Assembly (NCBI RefSeq): GCF_020531965.1 | Contig: NZ_JAJAWH010000004.1 | Location: 124,001 to 188,000 of the forward strand | Reading direction: 5' to 3' | Source of the DNA: Pseudorhizobium xiangyangii | GTDB taxonomy: Bacteria; Pseudomonadota; Alphaproteobacteria; Rhizobiales; Rhizobiaceae | Length of the DNA stretch: 64,000 nt | Shown here: positions 18,433 to 26,491 of the stretch, piece after piece | How the letters are laid out: every line of letters begins with the position of its first letter | Position numbering within the stretch: position 1 is the stretch's first letter | Program-made: the position numbers and the translations under genes | Notes under the pieces: model-generated | What the model was told of the DNA's origin: nothing | Database searches by the model: none | Seen by the model: the letters and a program-made list of their open reading frames with translations, nothing else

Positions 18433-19878
18433 TCAGCCCGCAGGTGCGGCGACCTCGTAGCCATCCGGAATGATGTTCCTGAGAACAGTGAAAGCCTGCT
18501 CGTGTTCAGCGGCGATGTCGAAGCGCATCCAGCACAGGAAACCTACTTCCATGGTGCTGGCGTACCGTTCTCTGAGAACTTCAATGGTGATCTCGTTACG
18601 CATACCGATCATCAGCTTTCGCCAGTCGCCGGCGATAATAACGCTCTCGTTATTGCCAGGGCCGCTATTACTCGGAATGTCATTGGTGGAATACATCGGA
18701 ACGTCTGCGATCAGCTTCGGCGGCTGCAGAGGCTGGCCGGTCGTGTCCTTGAACTCGGCCAACGCACCCTCCTCACGGACACCCATGACGTAAGCAGAGA
18801 CATCAGCATTTACCTGCCGCAAGGCGGTACGGGCGCGCACAAATGGAAGATAATCGCTCATCACCTTCGGAGCGCCGGCCGCAAAGCCTGTAGTGTCGGT
18901 CAGGTTCTGAAAGTTGATTACGCCGCGCGGCTCGCTGTCGGTGCCTGAACCGAGAAACGCAACGCGGTCAAGCTTTTCCGCCATTTTCTTCGCCAGAAGA
19001 TCCGGCAAGGCAGTCCCGATGTTCAAGCTGTCTTCCAGAAGTTCGCGAGTAACGCGGACCATTACCGCCAGCATCTTCGGCGCGAAAACAACGGGGCCGA
19101 ATGTTACTCCCGATTCGTGCACCTCGTCGCCTTCACCACGGAACTGTGGCTCTGGATCATCAACAATCTTCGCGATGGTGTGCTTGTTACTGGTCAGCGG
19201 CACGGTGACAGCACCGACCCTGTTGACGACGGACATGCCGCGCATACGGTCGATAAGCTCAGCGGAAAGTCGATCGGGAACGGTATATCCGCCAGCCGAG
19301 TCGGATCCCTCCATCAGCGCGCGCCGCTCAGTCTCGTTTTTCGCGCCTAAAACCATCGAGCGAAGATAACTGCCGAGATCCGGAAGGCGGGACTGTGCGT
19401 TGCTGTTCTGGTGGCGCTGCCAATCAACCATCCGCAAGTTTGGCGTCAAGACGTTCGTGCGAGCTTCGCGATTACCTCCCGCCGGCTCAGAACGAGACGA
19501 GAATTGACCGTCATCGTCATCGTCATCATCGCCGTCAATGTCGTCGCCTACAGGCCGGCGAGGATCTCTCCCGCCCGGCCAAGCATCTTTATAGCCGAGC
19601 TTGTTACGGCGATCCCGCTCTTTCTCGATGGCGTCATAGACCTCCATCAGGCCATTGAACGCGTCTTCGATTTCGGTAGCGTGCTCCACTGCGGCATCGC
19701 CTTCCAGCTTCGCAGCCAGTGACCGTGCGCCATCCTTGATGGATCGCGCGTCCTGGCAAAGATCGCTCCATGAGCGCTCACAGGGCTGGTAAAGCTTAAC
19801 GTCACGGGAGCCAATGGCCCTGAGCGCGGCGTCAGCGTGCTGCCGGATGTTCAGTTGTCGGGAAGAAGAGATTTTCAT
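18433..19878 (-). CDS. HK97-type phage major capsid protein
   Basis: About 481 residues from the ATG at 19878; an in-frame GTG at 19902 is also possible. The first 140 residues are a helical, charged scaffold-like delta domain ending in an acidic run of seven aspartates. The capsid fold follows, with ALMEGSDSAGGYTVPDRLSAEL, an E-loop and P-domain region (VTVPLTSNKHTIAKIVDDPE), KMLAVMVRVTRELLEDS, FLGSGTDSEPRGV and a C-terminal ERYASTMEVGFLCWMRFDIA. These are standard HK97-fold features. The protease to its left would remove the delta domain. Confidence 0.95.
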   Translation of the reverse strand: MKISSSRQLNIRQHADAALRAIGSRDVKLYQPCERSWSDLCQDARSIKDGARSLAAKLEGDAAVEHATEIEDAFNGLMEVYDAIEKERDRRNKLGYKDAWPGGRDPRRPVGDDIDGDDDDDDDGQFSSRSEPAGGNREARTNVLTPNLRMVDWQRHQNSNAQSRLPDLGSYLRSMVLGAKNETERRALMEGSDSAGGYTVPDRLSAELIDRMRGMSVVNRVGAVTVPLTSNKHTIAKIVDDPEPQFRGEGDEVHESGVTFGPVVFAPKMLAVMVRVTRELLEDSLNIGTALPDLLAKKMAEKLDRVAFLGSGTDSEPRGVINFQNLTDTTGFAAGAPKVMSDYLPFVRARTALRQVNADVSAYVMGVREEGALAEFKDTTGQPLQPPKLIADVPMYSTNDIPSNSGPGNNESVIIAGDWRKLMIGMRNEITIEVLRERYASTMEVGFLCWMRFDIAAEHEQAFTVLRNIIPDGYEVAAPAG

Positions 19879-20074
19879 TTTTGAGACCTTTTCGAGCGGC
19901 ACCAGCTAACGCGCATGAGCACCGCAACAGTGGGGTTAAATCCAGTTGCTTTGCCCGACGCGCGTGGCCCTCAGCCTGCCGATCGGAAAGGTTCTCTCGC
20001 TCAAAGGGACCTCATCCCAGCGGCGATACGAACAAAGCAACAAATACGCGAAGAATGATTCGGCCGCAAGCCGA

Positions 20075-20359
20075 TCAGGCGGAACCTTCCACAGGCAGGC
20101 ACGCCAACTTGTTCAAACGATCGGCTGCGATCGCTTCTTCGGGGAATTCTTCGCGGAGCTGCTGCGCTTGGGCGAAGAGGCCGCGCAACGTCGCCGTTGG
20201 TCCGATCCCAGCGAGTGACAGAGCGACACCAACTTTAACAAGCTGGGAGGCAACATCCTCGACCGTCGCGCCGGCTGCTTGGAGCCGCCGCAGACCTGCA
20301 TCCATTTCGGCCCGGATGATGTCGAAGTGGTGTTCGGTAGCTTTCTGATCAGTATTCAT
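20075..20359 (-). CDS. Hypothetical small helical protein of the element
   Basis: A 94-residue protein that I do not recognise, predicted to be almost all helix (MDAGLRRLQAAGATVEDVASQLVKVGVALSLAGIG.., then AQQLREEFPEEAIAADRLNKL). It lies between the replication-type gene and the capsid gene, on the same strand. There is no signal peptide or membrane segment. A head-assembly or regulatory role is possible from position only. Confidence 0.7.
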   Translation of the reverse strand: MNTDQKATEHHFDIIRAEMDAGLRRLQAAGATVEDVASQLVKVGVALSLAGIGPTATLRGLFAQAQQLREEFPEEAIAADRLNKLACLPVEGSA

Positions 20360-20505
20360 GGTGGCTTTTTGCTTTCAATTACAACTCGTTGCGAACAAAG
20401 GGATGACGCCGGTGTGCGGTCGAGAGGCATTGAGACTTTCGACCCACCCCCCGGCCGGCGGGCCGCGCGCGCGTGGCAGAGCAAGCCTCATGACCCTGCC
20501 GGGGA

Positions 20506-21285
20506 CTACCATGGGGCGACGGACTGGACGCGATCGATCAAGTAATGCAGGCCAGAGCCCTTTCGCTTCTGCTCCTCGATCACCGCCGCCGCTCTCATGC
20601 CCCCATCGACGACATCCGCCAGCCTCGCCCGCATCGTGTCGCTCAGGCCGCCTATCTGCGCAGCCAGACGTTCAGAAGCTGCAGCCACAGCAGTTGCAAC
20701 CGAAGGTGGCGCTCGATGTGACGAATGAACTCCCCGCAAACTCTCCCTCACAAGCCCATTCACCCTCGCGGCAATCATCGACGGTGAGGCCGTGCGAACA
20801 GGATCGATCTGATCGTTTCCACGATCACCGTCGCTGTCAGTGAGTTCCTTAGGTGAGTTTCTTATATGAGTTAGGGTGCACGGTTCTGCACTAGCTAGGT
20901 GCACGTTCTTGCACTTAGCAGGTGCACGTTCTTGCACTTGCTTTTCGACCTTATCTGCGTTTTCGAAGTCGGAAACGATAGCGCGGAAGGCAGCCCATTG
21001 AGGCTGATAGCTGGATCTGAAACCATTGCCGCCATACCGCGTCTTCACGATCAAGCCGCGCTTATTAAGCTCGTTGGTTGCGTTAATAACTGTTCGCTTA
21101 GCAACGCCTGCCCTCGACATCAGCCGCTCAGTGCCGGGATCGCACTGCCCTGTGGTGGCGTTGAAGTGGGAGAGGATGACTGCGCCGACGGTCTTAGCAT
21201 CGCCAGACAAACCACGCACAAGAGCGAGGGCTTTGAAGGCGACGGCGAAATCTGTCTTGGACGGAAGTTCGGGTCTATCGTGCAT
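20506..21285 (-). CDS. Replication-initiator-like helix-turn-helix protein with embedded origin
   Basis: A 259-residue protein. Residues 10-100 form a winged helix-turn-helix (DAKTVGAVILSHFNATTGQCDPGTERLMSRAGVAKRTVINATNELNKRGLI), like phage replication initiators of the lambda O / DnaD-like kind and like some RepA-type proteins. The middle is low complexity and is encoded by three iterons spaced at 23 bp, plus three 13-bp AT-rich repeats. The C-terminal 90 residues are helical and Ala-rich. An initiator gene that contains its own origin is the lambda O arrangement. A plain transcriptional regulator is the alternative. Confidence 0.78.
   Translation of the reverse strand: MHDRPELPSKTDFAVAFKALALVRGLSGDAKTVGAVILSHFNATTGQCDPGTERLMSRAGVAKRTVINATNELNKRGLIVKTRYGGNGFRSSYQPQWAAFRAIVSDFENADKVEKQVQERAPAKCKNVHLASAEPCTLTHIRNSPKELTDSDGDRGNDQIDPVRTASPSMIAARVNGLVRESLRGVHSSHRAPPSVATAVAAASERLAAQIGGLSDTMRARLADVVDGGMRAAAVIEEQKRKGSGLHYLIDRVQSVAPW
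20841..20942. other. Candidate replication origin: three 13-mers next to three iterons
   Basis: TGAGTT begins at 20841, 20854 and 20867, exactly 13 bp apart, in an AT-rich stretch. Directly beside it, GGTGCACG begins at 20875, 20898 and 20921, exactly 23 bp apart. The second and third iterons share 20 identical bases and the first matches 15 of 20. Each iteron contains GTGCA-N6-TGCAC, a dyad. Iterons beside 13-mer AT-rich repeats are the layout of initiator-driven unwinding origins. Confidence 0.65.
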
Positions 21286-21423
21286 AGCGCGCCGCGCCAG
21301 CCAAGACGATTACAGCGACCCGAAAAGATGAGACACAACGAATTGCCGGCGACTGTTTTCGCTCAACAATCTCGATTGTCTCAATCGAAGCTAAACCATT
21401 GGAAAACTTGCAAAGCGGTGGGT

Positions 21424-21439
21424 CGTCATCGCCCACCAT
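21424..21439 (+). repeat. attR: second copy of the 16-bp tRNA-Val repeat
   Basis: CGTCATCGCCCACCAT is repeated exactly. It is not part of a tRNA here: the upstream bases do not continue the tRNA-Val sequence. It marks the right end of the element. Confidence 0.88.
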
Positions 21440-21700
21440 TCCTCATTGAAATCATTGAAGCCCTGCACCGTAAGGCATTTAGCCCATCGTGACGCTGTGC
21501 CGTGCAACCTGCCCGAAAGAATCAGTCGGGCGACACAAGTCCGGCTCGTGTTCCCAACCTAGACATTCCGGTATCCGGCCCGGCGCTCTTCCGGTATCCG
21601 GGCGAAAAGCCCGTCGCATCGCCCGAGACTACCGCTGCTCGATCGCATCAAAGCGCCTTTCACACACTGGCGTCGCCGGTGTGTCCCTCTCCCTCTCCCT
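21440..21700. other. Non-coding stretch right of attR
   Basis: There are 261 bases between attR and the stop of the YhaN-like gene. It contains a 13-bp direct repeat TTCCGGTATCCGG at 21566 and 21589, an imperfect hairpin at about 21661-21684 that may end yhaN transcription, and three tandem copies of CCCTCT running into the yhaN stop. I see no gene. Confidence 0.5.
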
Positions 21701-24700
21701 CTAAAGCCGAACCACGTCCACGCACGCGCCCAGTTCCCGCGTCGCCGTATCGACCACGCTCATCTGGTGGGTGAAGAGCAGCGTCTGGTGCGTGCTGCCG
21801 GCGGCAGCCAGCGTACGAAGGCCGGCGGCGGTGCGTTCGTCGTCGAAGGTCTGGAAGATGTCGTCGAGAACGAGCGGCGCCGGCTCGTTGCGACGGCAGT
21901 AATCCTCCAGGAAAGCGAGACGCAGCGCGAGATAGAGCTGGTCGCCGGTGCCTTCGCTCAACCCCGTCAGCGGCACCTGCTCGCCGCCCTGCCGCTCGAC
22001 GGCAAGCTGCAGCTCGTCGCGCTCGTCGTAGAGCTGCAGCAGGCGCGCGAATCGCCCGCCCGTCAGCCCGCCAAAAAGCTCCCCTGCCCTTTTCATCACC
22101 GGATCGGCCTGTTGTTCGCGATAGGCTTCCATCGAGGACGAGAGCAAGCTTGCGGCGAGCTTCAGCACCACCCAGCGACGTGCCAGATCCTTTGCCTCGG
22201 TTTCGGCGGCCAGTTTCTGGAAGACGGCGCGTTCGGCACCGACACCCGTCTCCAGCTCGCGGCGCCGCCGTTCGTTGTCGGCCTGGGCAATCCCGAGGGC
22301 GTTCATGCGCTCGACCAGCCGATCCTCCTCGGCAACGAGCCGCTCGACTTCCAACCCCGTCGCAACCCGATCGAAGCCTGAGAGCGCCGCGCGCACCTCC
22401 TCTTCCGAGGAGCCATCCGCCTGTTCGGCAAAGCGCTCCCGGCATTGTCTCAACGCATTGTCCAGCCGATGCCGCTGATGCAGGTCCTCCAGCACCTGGG
22501 AAAGATCACCCGGCTGCATGGACAGGTGCTCGGCGATCTCCACCATCTCGATGGAAAGTCCCTCTTGCTCGACCTTCAGTCGGGCCAGCGCCGATTCTGT
22601 CCGCTCCAGTTCGGCGGAAAGCGCCGCACGATGCTTGTTCTCCGCGGTCGCCGCAAGCAGACGTTCATGAAGCAGCCCGACCGCGACATCCGAAGGAATA
22701 CCGGCAAGATCGGGAGCCACTGTCGTGACTAGGTTGCCGGCTGCCTCCTCGAAAACGTCCATGTCACGCATCATGCCGTGGACACGGCGCTGGCGGTTCT
22801 GCCGCTCGGCAAGAAGATCCGGTACGGTGCGCCAGGCTTCGAGCGCTGCCAGCGCCATGGCCGGGCCTGCATCTTCGCCCAGCCCTGCGGTCTGGACCGC
22901 CGCCGAGAATTTCGATTGCCAGCTTCCGATTTCGTCGAGCAGGTTTCGCTCGCGCTCTTCCAGCCGGCCGATAGCCTCTTCCGCCATCAGCCGCTTCGTC
23001 TCGCTGGAGCGACTGTCCAGCCATTCCTGGCCGATTTCCGCCAAGCGGCGCTCCAAACCGCGTCCGATGGCGGCGGTCGGAAGCGCAACGGCCGCCAGAC
23101 CGATGCCATCTGCCAGGGCCAGCAACACCGGCCGCACTTTCTCGTCCTTCAGCTTAAGAGCGTCCATCTCGTCCTGGATCTGATCGATCTCCCGCAGCTG
23201 CCGGAAGAGTTCTTCCACGGCACGCCGCCATTCGATCATCCGCTCCGGGGACACTGGATGAATGCCGGCCGAGCGGAAACCATCCTCGTAATCCGTCAGG
23301 GCATCCGAAAGGGCGATATCAGCCTGCCTGGCGTCCTTCCCGGCCGCCTTCAGGCTCTGCCCCAGTTCGTTTCGCCGCAGCGTCAGCTGCGCATGGCGGG
23401 TAACCCGTTCGGCGTCGCCCAACGCCGCATCAGCAAGGCGGTCGGCATCGACAATGGCCGCCGCCAGGCGATCGAAGCCGGCCGGCTTTGGCTCCTTCCG
23501 AGCCATCTCCAATGCCGCGTCGCGTTCGGCGCGACTCACCGCCAGATCCTGACGTGAGACGATCCGGTCTACGCCTTCCAGCGCTACAAGCTGATGCTCC
23601 ACCCCAGCTGCATCCTCCTCCAGGGTGCCAACCTTTGAAGCGGCACTTTTCGCATGGCCCCGCGCTTCATCGATCGTCCGCCGATGGTTCGAGAGCGCGG
23701 CGACATCCGGCAATGGAACGGAGGACAGCGCACCGACATCCTCAACCGCCGGCTCAAGCCGCCCCGCCCCTGTCGCGAGATCGGAACGTGCGCGGTTCAG
23801 CCGGACCTGCAAGGCCTCGATGCGCTGGAGTTCAGACAGCTCCGATTGCAGCGCGGCCAACTGGTCCGTCCATGGCTTGGGATCGATGGCCCGCCTGGCG
23901 TCCGCATTCCCCTGCGTGCGGCGCAACCCGTCATGCTGTTCCTCGATTCGCTGGCGAACCTCGCGCAGCGTCCGGTCGAGGTTCGTCCCCTCCTCCACCA
24001 GAGACCGGAGGTGCGCAAGATCAGCGTCCGGCGGCTGGCGATTTTCAAGATCGCCGGCACTCGCCAATCCCAGACGACGAGCGGCTTGCGCCAGCCGCTG
24101 GTCGAAATCTTCCACCTCGGCGCGAACGCGGCCGATATCGTTGCGCGCATTCACGTAAGCGCCGATACCCGAATGCCCTGACATAATGGCGGCAGAGGCG
24201 GAAAGCAGCGGATCGTTGACGTGCACGGCGGCGATATCGTCAGCAAGCCGGCCGTTCTCCGTTTCCGCGCGTCGGCGGGCCGCTTCGTTTTCACGCGATC
24301 TGTCCAGCACGGACGCGAGGCGTGCCTCGAAATCTGCCGGCAGATCGGCAAGCGATTCGAATTCGCTCAGCAGATCGCGTTCCCGGTCGATCTCGCGGAT
24401 GATCGGATCGAGCCGCTGCAGCATGCGCAGGCTGTCGAGCGTCCGCTTTTTATCTCGCCGTTCGGCGAGCACGCCGTCGAGCTCCGTCTCCAGCTCGTTC
24501 TGCTCGGCGACGATCTTCTTCCAATCGCCTGATTTCAGCTCGTTCTCGCGTTCGGCTTTGCGGGCCTCCTCATGGCTGTCCAATGCCTGATAGAACAGCC
24601 GGTCCTTGGAACGGCGCGGCGCGTAGATAGTGTCGGCTTCGGCTTCCAGCTGCTTGCGCATGTCGGCAAGCCCGGTGAGGCCCGAGGCCGCGGAAAACAG

Positions 24701-25144
24701 CAGGCTTCCGATCTCGCCGCCACTCTTCAGCATGCTTTCGCCACCAGCGCGCAGCGAGGCAGAGTTCAGGCCGAAAGCCCGCTCGAAGACATCGCGACTG
24801 AGCGTGCCCAGAAAATGCGTCAGCGCATCATCGGATAGCGCCTCCTCGGCATCGCTTTCGGCAAGAAGCGTGCTCTTGCGTCCCCTGCGGCGCCGAAAGG
24901 CCAATTGCGATCCGGCCTGCGAGGCGATGGCAGCGCCCACGCGCAAGGTGGCAGGGTCATGCTGGAAACTGTACTGCGCGGCCGTCGGGAAGCCGAACAG
25001 GAGGTCGGAGATAGCGGACAGCGCGGACGATTTTCCAGCCTCGTTCGGGCCGTAGATGATGTGCAGCTGCGCATCCGGCCGGAACGCCAGGCTGCGGTCG
25101 GTCAGGGCGCCGTAGCGAAGGATATCGAGACGTTCGAAGCGCAT
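21701..25144 (-). CDS. YhaN-like SMC/Rad50-type ATPase
   Basis: A 1147-residue AAA protein of the SbcC/Rad50/YhaN kind. Walker A GPNEAGKS is at residues 32-39 and the ABC signature LSEGTGDQLYLALRLA is near residue 1060. Walker B PLVLDDIFQTFDDER is near 1090, with long coiled-coil arms rich in Glu/Arg/Ala between. Such ATPases pair with a metallo-phosphoesterase nuclease to process DNA ends. Its ATG follows the stop of the nuclease gene with no gap, so the pair is coupled. The name YhaN comes from the Bacillus gene pair; the exact role here is not known. Confidence 0.88.
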   Translation of the reverse strand: MRFERLDILRYGALTDRSLAFRPDAQLHIIYGPNEAGKSSALSAISDLLFGFPTAAQYSFQHDPATLRVGAAIASQAGSQLAFRRRRGRKSTLLAESDAEEALSDDALTHFLGTLSRDVFERAFGLNSASLRAGGESMLKSGGEIGSLLFSAASGLTGLADMRKQLEAEADTIYAPRRSKDRLFYQALDSHEEARKAERENELKSGDWKKIVAEQNELETELDGVLAERRDKKRTLDSLRMLQRLDPIIREIDRERDLLSEFESLADLPADFEARLASVLDRSRENEAARRRAETENGRLADDIAAVHVNDPLLSASAAIMSGHSGIGAYVNARNDIGRVRAEVEDFDQRLAQAARRLGLASAGDLENRQPPDADLAHLRSLVEEGTNLDRTLREVRQRIEEQHDGLRRTQGNADARRAIDPKPWTDQLAALQSELSELQRIEALQVRLNRARSDLATGAGRLEPAVEDVGALSSVPLPDVAALSNHRRTIDEARGHAKSAASKVGTLEEDAAGVEHQLVALEGVDRIVSRQDLAVSRAERDAALEMARKEPKPAGFDRLAAAIVDADRLADAALGDAERVTRHAQLTLRRNELGQSLKAAGKDARQADIALSDALTDYEDGFRSAGIHPVSPERMIEWRRAVEELFRQLREIDQIQDEMDALKLKDEKVRPVLLALADGIGLAAVALPTAAIGRGLERRLAEIGQEWLDSRSSETKRLMAEEAIGRLEERERNLLDEIGSWQSKFSAAVQTAGLGEDAGPAMALAALEAWRTVPDLLAERQNRQRRVHGMMRDMDVFEEAAGNLVTTVAPDLAGIPSDVAVGLLHERLLAATAENKHRAALSAELERTESALARLKVEQEGLSIEMVEIAEHLSMQPGDLSQVLEDLHQRHRLDNALRQCRERFAEQADGSSEEEVRAALSGFDRVATGLEVERLVAEEDRLVERMNALGIAQADNERRRRELETGVGAERAVFQKLAAETEAKDLARRWVVLKLAASLLSSSMEAYREQQADPVMKRAGELFGGLTGGRFARLLQLYDERDELQLAVERQGGEQVPLTGLSEGTGDQLYLALRLAFLEDYCRRNEPAPLVLDDIFQTFDDERTAAGLRTLAAAGSTHQTLLFTHQMSVVDTATRELGACVDVVRL

Positions 25145-26383
25145 CTAGCGAGTACCTCCGGCTCGGCCAATCAGCAGTTCCCGCGCTTCCGCCAGAAGTG
25201 CTTGCGCATGGTCGCCAAGGGCAAGCTCATGGGCTCCCAATCCGCCCGGCAGGCGCGCGGCGATCTCGGCGATCTTGGCCTCGGCCTCGGCCAACAGCTC
25301 CGGCGACGCGCTGTCGAGACACAGGAGCCCGTCCAGGCCGAGTTGGCCTCCCACCTCGGGAGAACCGTCGCCCCTGGCATCCTCCAGGCGCACCTCGACC
25401 TTTTCCAGCCAGATGTCCTCATGGCAGCGGTGGCATGCCGCCTGCGCCTCGTCCCGAAAATCCTGGGCGCGGGCGAGCAGTTCGTGGCGGTAGCGGCTCC
25501 TGCCGGTCAGGCGGATGCGCAGCGCCAGCGGCCGGCCTTGCATCACATCAGCAATATTCTCCAGGGCATTCTCGATCCGCCGCAGGATCGCCGGCAGGTC
25601 ATCCTCGGGCTCCACAACTACAGCGGTTTCGGCGAAGCGCGCACTGTCGGTGATGATCCGCTCGTGGGTTATCCGCCCGTCCTCGACCGTCACGAGCACG
25701 GCGCCCTTGGCACCCTGCTCGCGGATGCTGCGGCCCTGCAGGTTACCCGGGAAGACAACCAGCGGATCTTCCGCCACGATTTCAAAGTCGTGGACGTGCC
25801 CCAGCGCCCAGTAGTCGTAGCCGCGCGAACGCAGGTCATCGACCGAACACGGCGCGTAAGGGGCGTGCGGCTCCCGGCCGGTAAGCGATGTGTGCAGCAC
25901 GCCGATATTGAACCAGCCGGCCTGAAGCGGCGGATAGGCCAGGGCCAGGTTTTCGGTCGCGGACCGTTCGGCAAAGCCCTGCCCGTGCAGCGCCACCTTC
26001 AAATGATCCAGCGTGAACGTTCCCGGCTTGTTGACCGGAAACTCACGCACGTTCTTTGGCAGCGTGATCGTCCTGGTGATGACGCTTTCGGCGTCGTGAT
26101 TACCCTTGAGAAGGAAGACCGGGATCCCCGCACGCTCCAGTCGCGCCACCTCGCGGTTGAAGAACAGGCCGATCTTGTTGTCCTTCCAGTCGCCGTCATA
26201 GACATCGCCCGCGACGAGGAAAAAATCGACCTGCCGTTCTATCGCCTGATCGACGAGCGCGGAAAAAGCCCTGCGGCTCGCCTCCATGAAAAGGTCCGCG
26301 ATCGCCGCATCCTTCATCGCCAGCCCCTGGAAAGGACTTCCGAGATGAAGGTCGGCAGCATGGATGAATGAAAAGGATGACAT
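25145..26383 (-). CDS. YhaO/SbcD-like DNA repair metallo-nuclease
   Basis: A 412-residue calcineurin-like phosphoesterase. Metal-ligand motifs are all visible: ADLHLGSPF near residue 10, AGDVYDGDW near 60, LKGNHDAES near 94, a histidine in VLHTS, and LGHVHDFE near 210. Together with the following ATPase it forms a Mre11-Rad50-like complex for double-strand end processing. The C-terminal 180 residues, which would contact the ATPase, are more variable. It is divergent from the aldo/keto reductase gene. Confidence 0.9.
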   Translation of the reverse strand: MSSFSFIHAADLHLGSPFQGLAMKDAAIADLFMEASRRAFSALVDQAIERQVDFFLVAGDVYDGDWKDNKIGLFFNREVARLERAGIPVFLLKGNHDAESVITRTITLPKNVREFPVNKPGTFTLDHLKVALHGQGFAERSATENLALAYPPLQAGWFNIGVLHTSLTGREPHAPYAPCSVDDLRSRGYDYWALGHVHDFEIVAEDPLVVFPGNLQGRSIREQGAKGAVLVTVEDGRITHERIITDSARFAETAVVVEPEDDLPAILRRIENALENIADVMQGRPLALRIRLTGRSRYRHELLARAQDFRDEAQAACHRCHEDIWLEKVEVRLEDARGDGSPEVGGQLGLDGLLCLDSASPELLAEAEAKIAEIAARLPGGLGAHELALGDHAQALLAEARELLIGRAGGTR

Positions 26384-26491
26384 CGAATCGCTTGCCTTTG
26401 TCGGCGGACTGGAAAAGGTGTTTTAGGCAAATGCCGGGCATGGCGAAAGCGCCCGCCCGGCAAGCCTGTGGATATCGTTGGGAGGAAGACA

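Larger units (their letters stand above)
11996..21439. mobile_element. 9.4 kb integrated phage-satellite-like element in tRNA-Val
   Basis: The element is bounded by a 16-bp exact direct repeat, the left copy being the 3' end of tRNA-Val. It encodes a tyrosine integrase next to the tRNA, an AlpA-like helix-turn-helix protein, two small unknown proteins, two divergent ribbon-helix-helix proteins, a tape measure protein, a prohead protease, an HK97-type capsid protein, a small unknown protein and a replication-type protein with iterons inside its gene. It lacks terminase, portal, connectors, tail tube, baseplate, holin and endolysin. All recognisable genes are full length, without visible frameshifts, which argues against random decay. 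The alternatives are a phage satellite or a deletion remnant of a siphovirus prophage. Confidence 0.85.

Noticed and set aside
20875..20942. Possible CRISPR array from the 23-bp repeats
   Set aside because: Only three units with exact phase, no variable spacers, no cas genes, and an adjacent 13-mer set; iterons explain it better.
21681..21702. CCCTCT tandem repeat at the yhaN stop as a phase-variable tract
   Set aside because: Only three copies, and they lie beyond or at the stop codon, so length change would not switch a reading frame.
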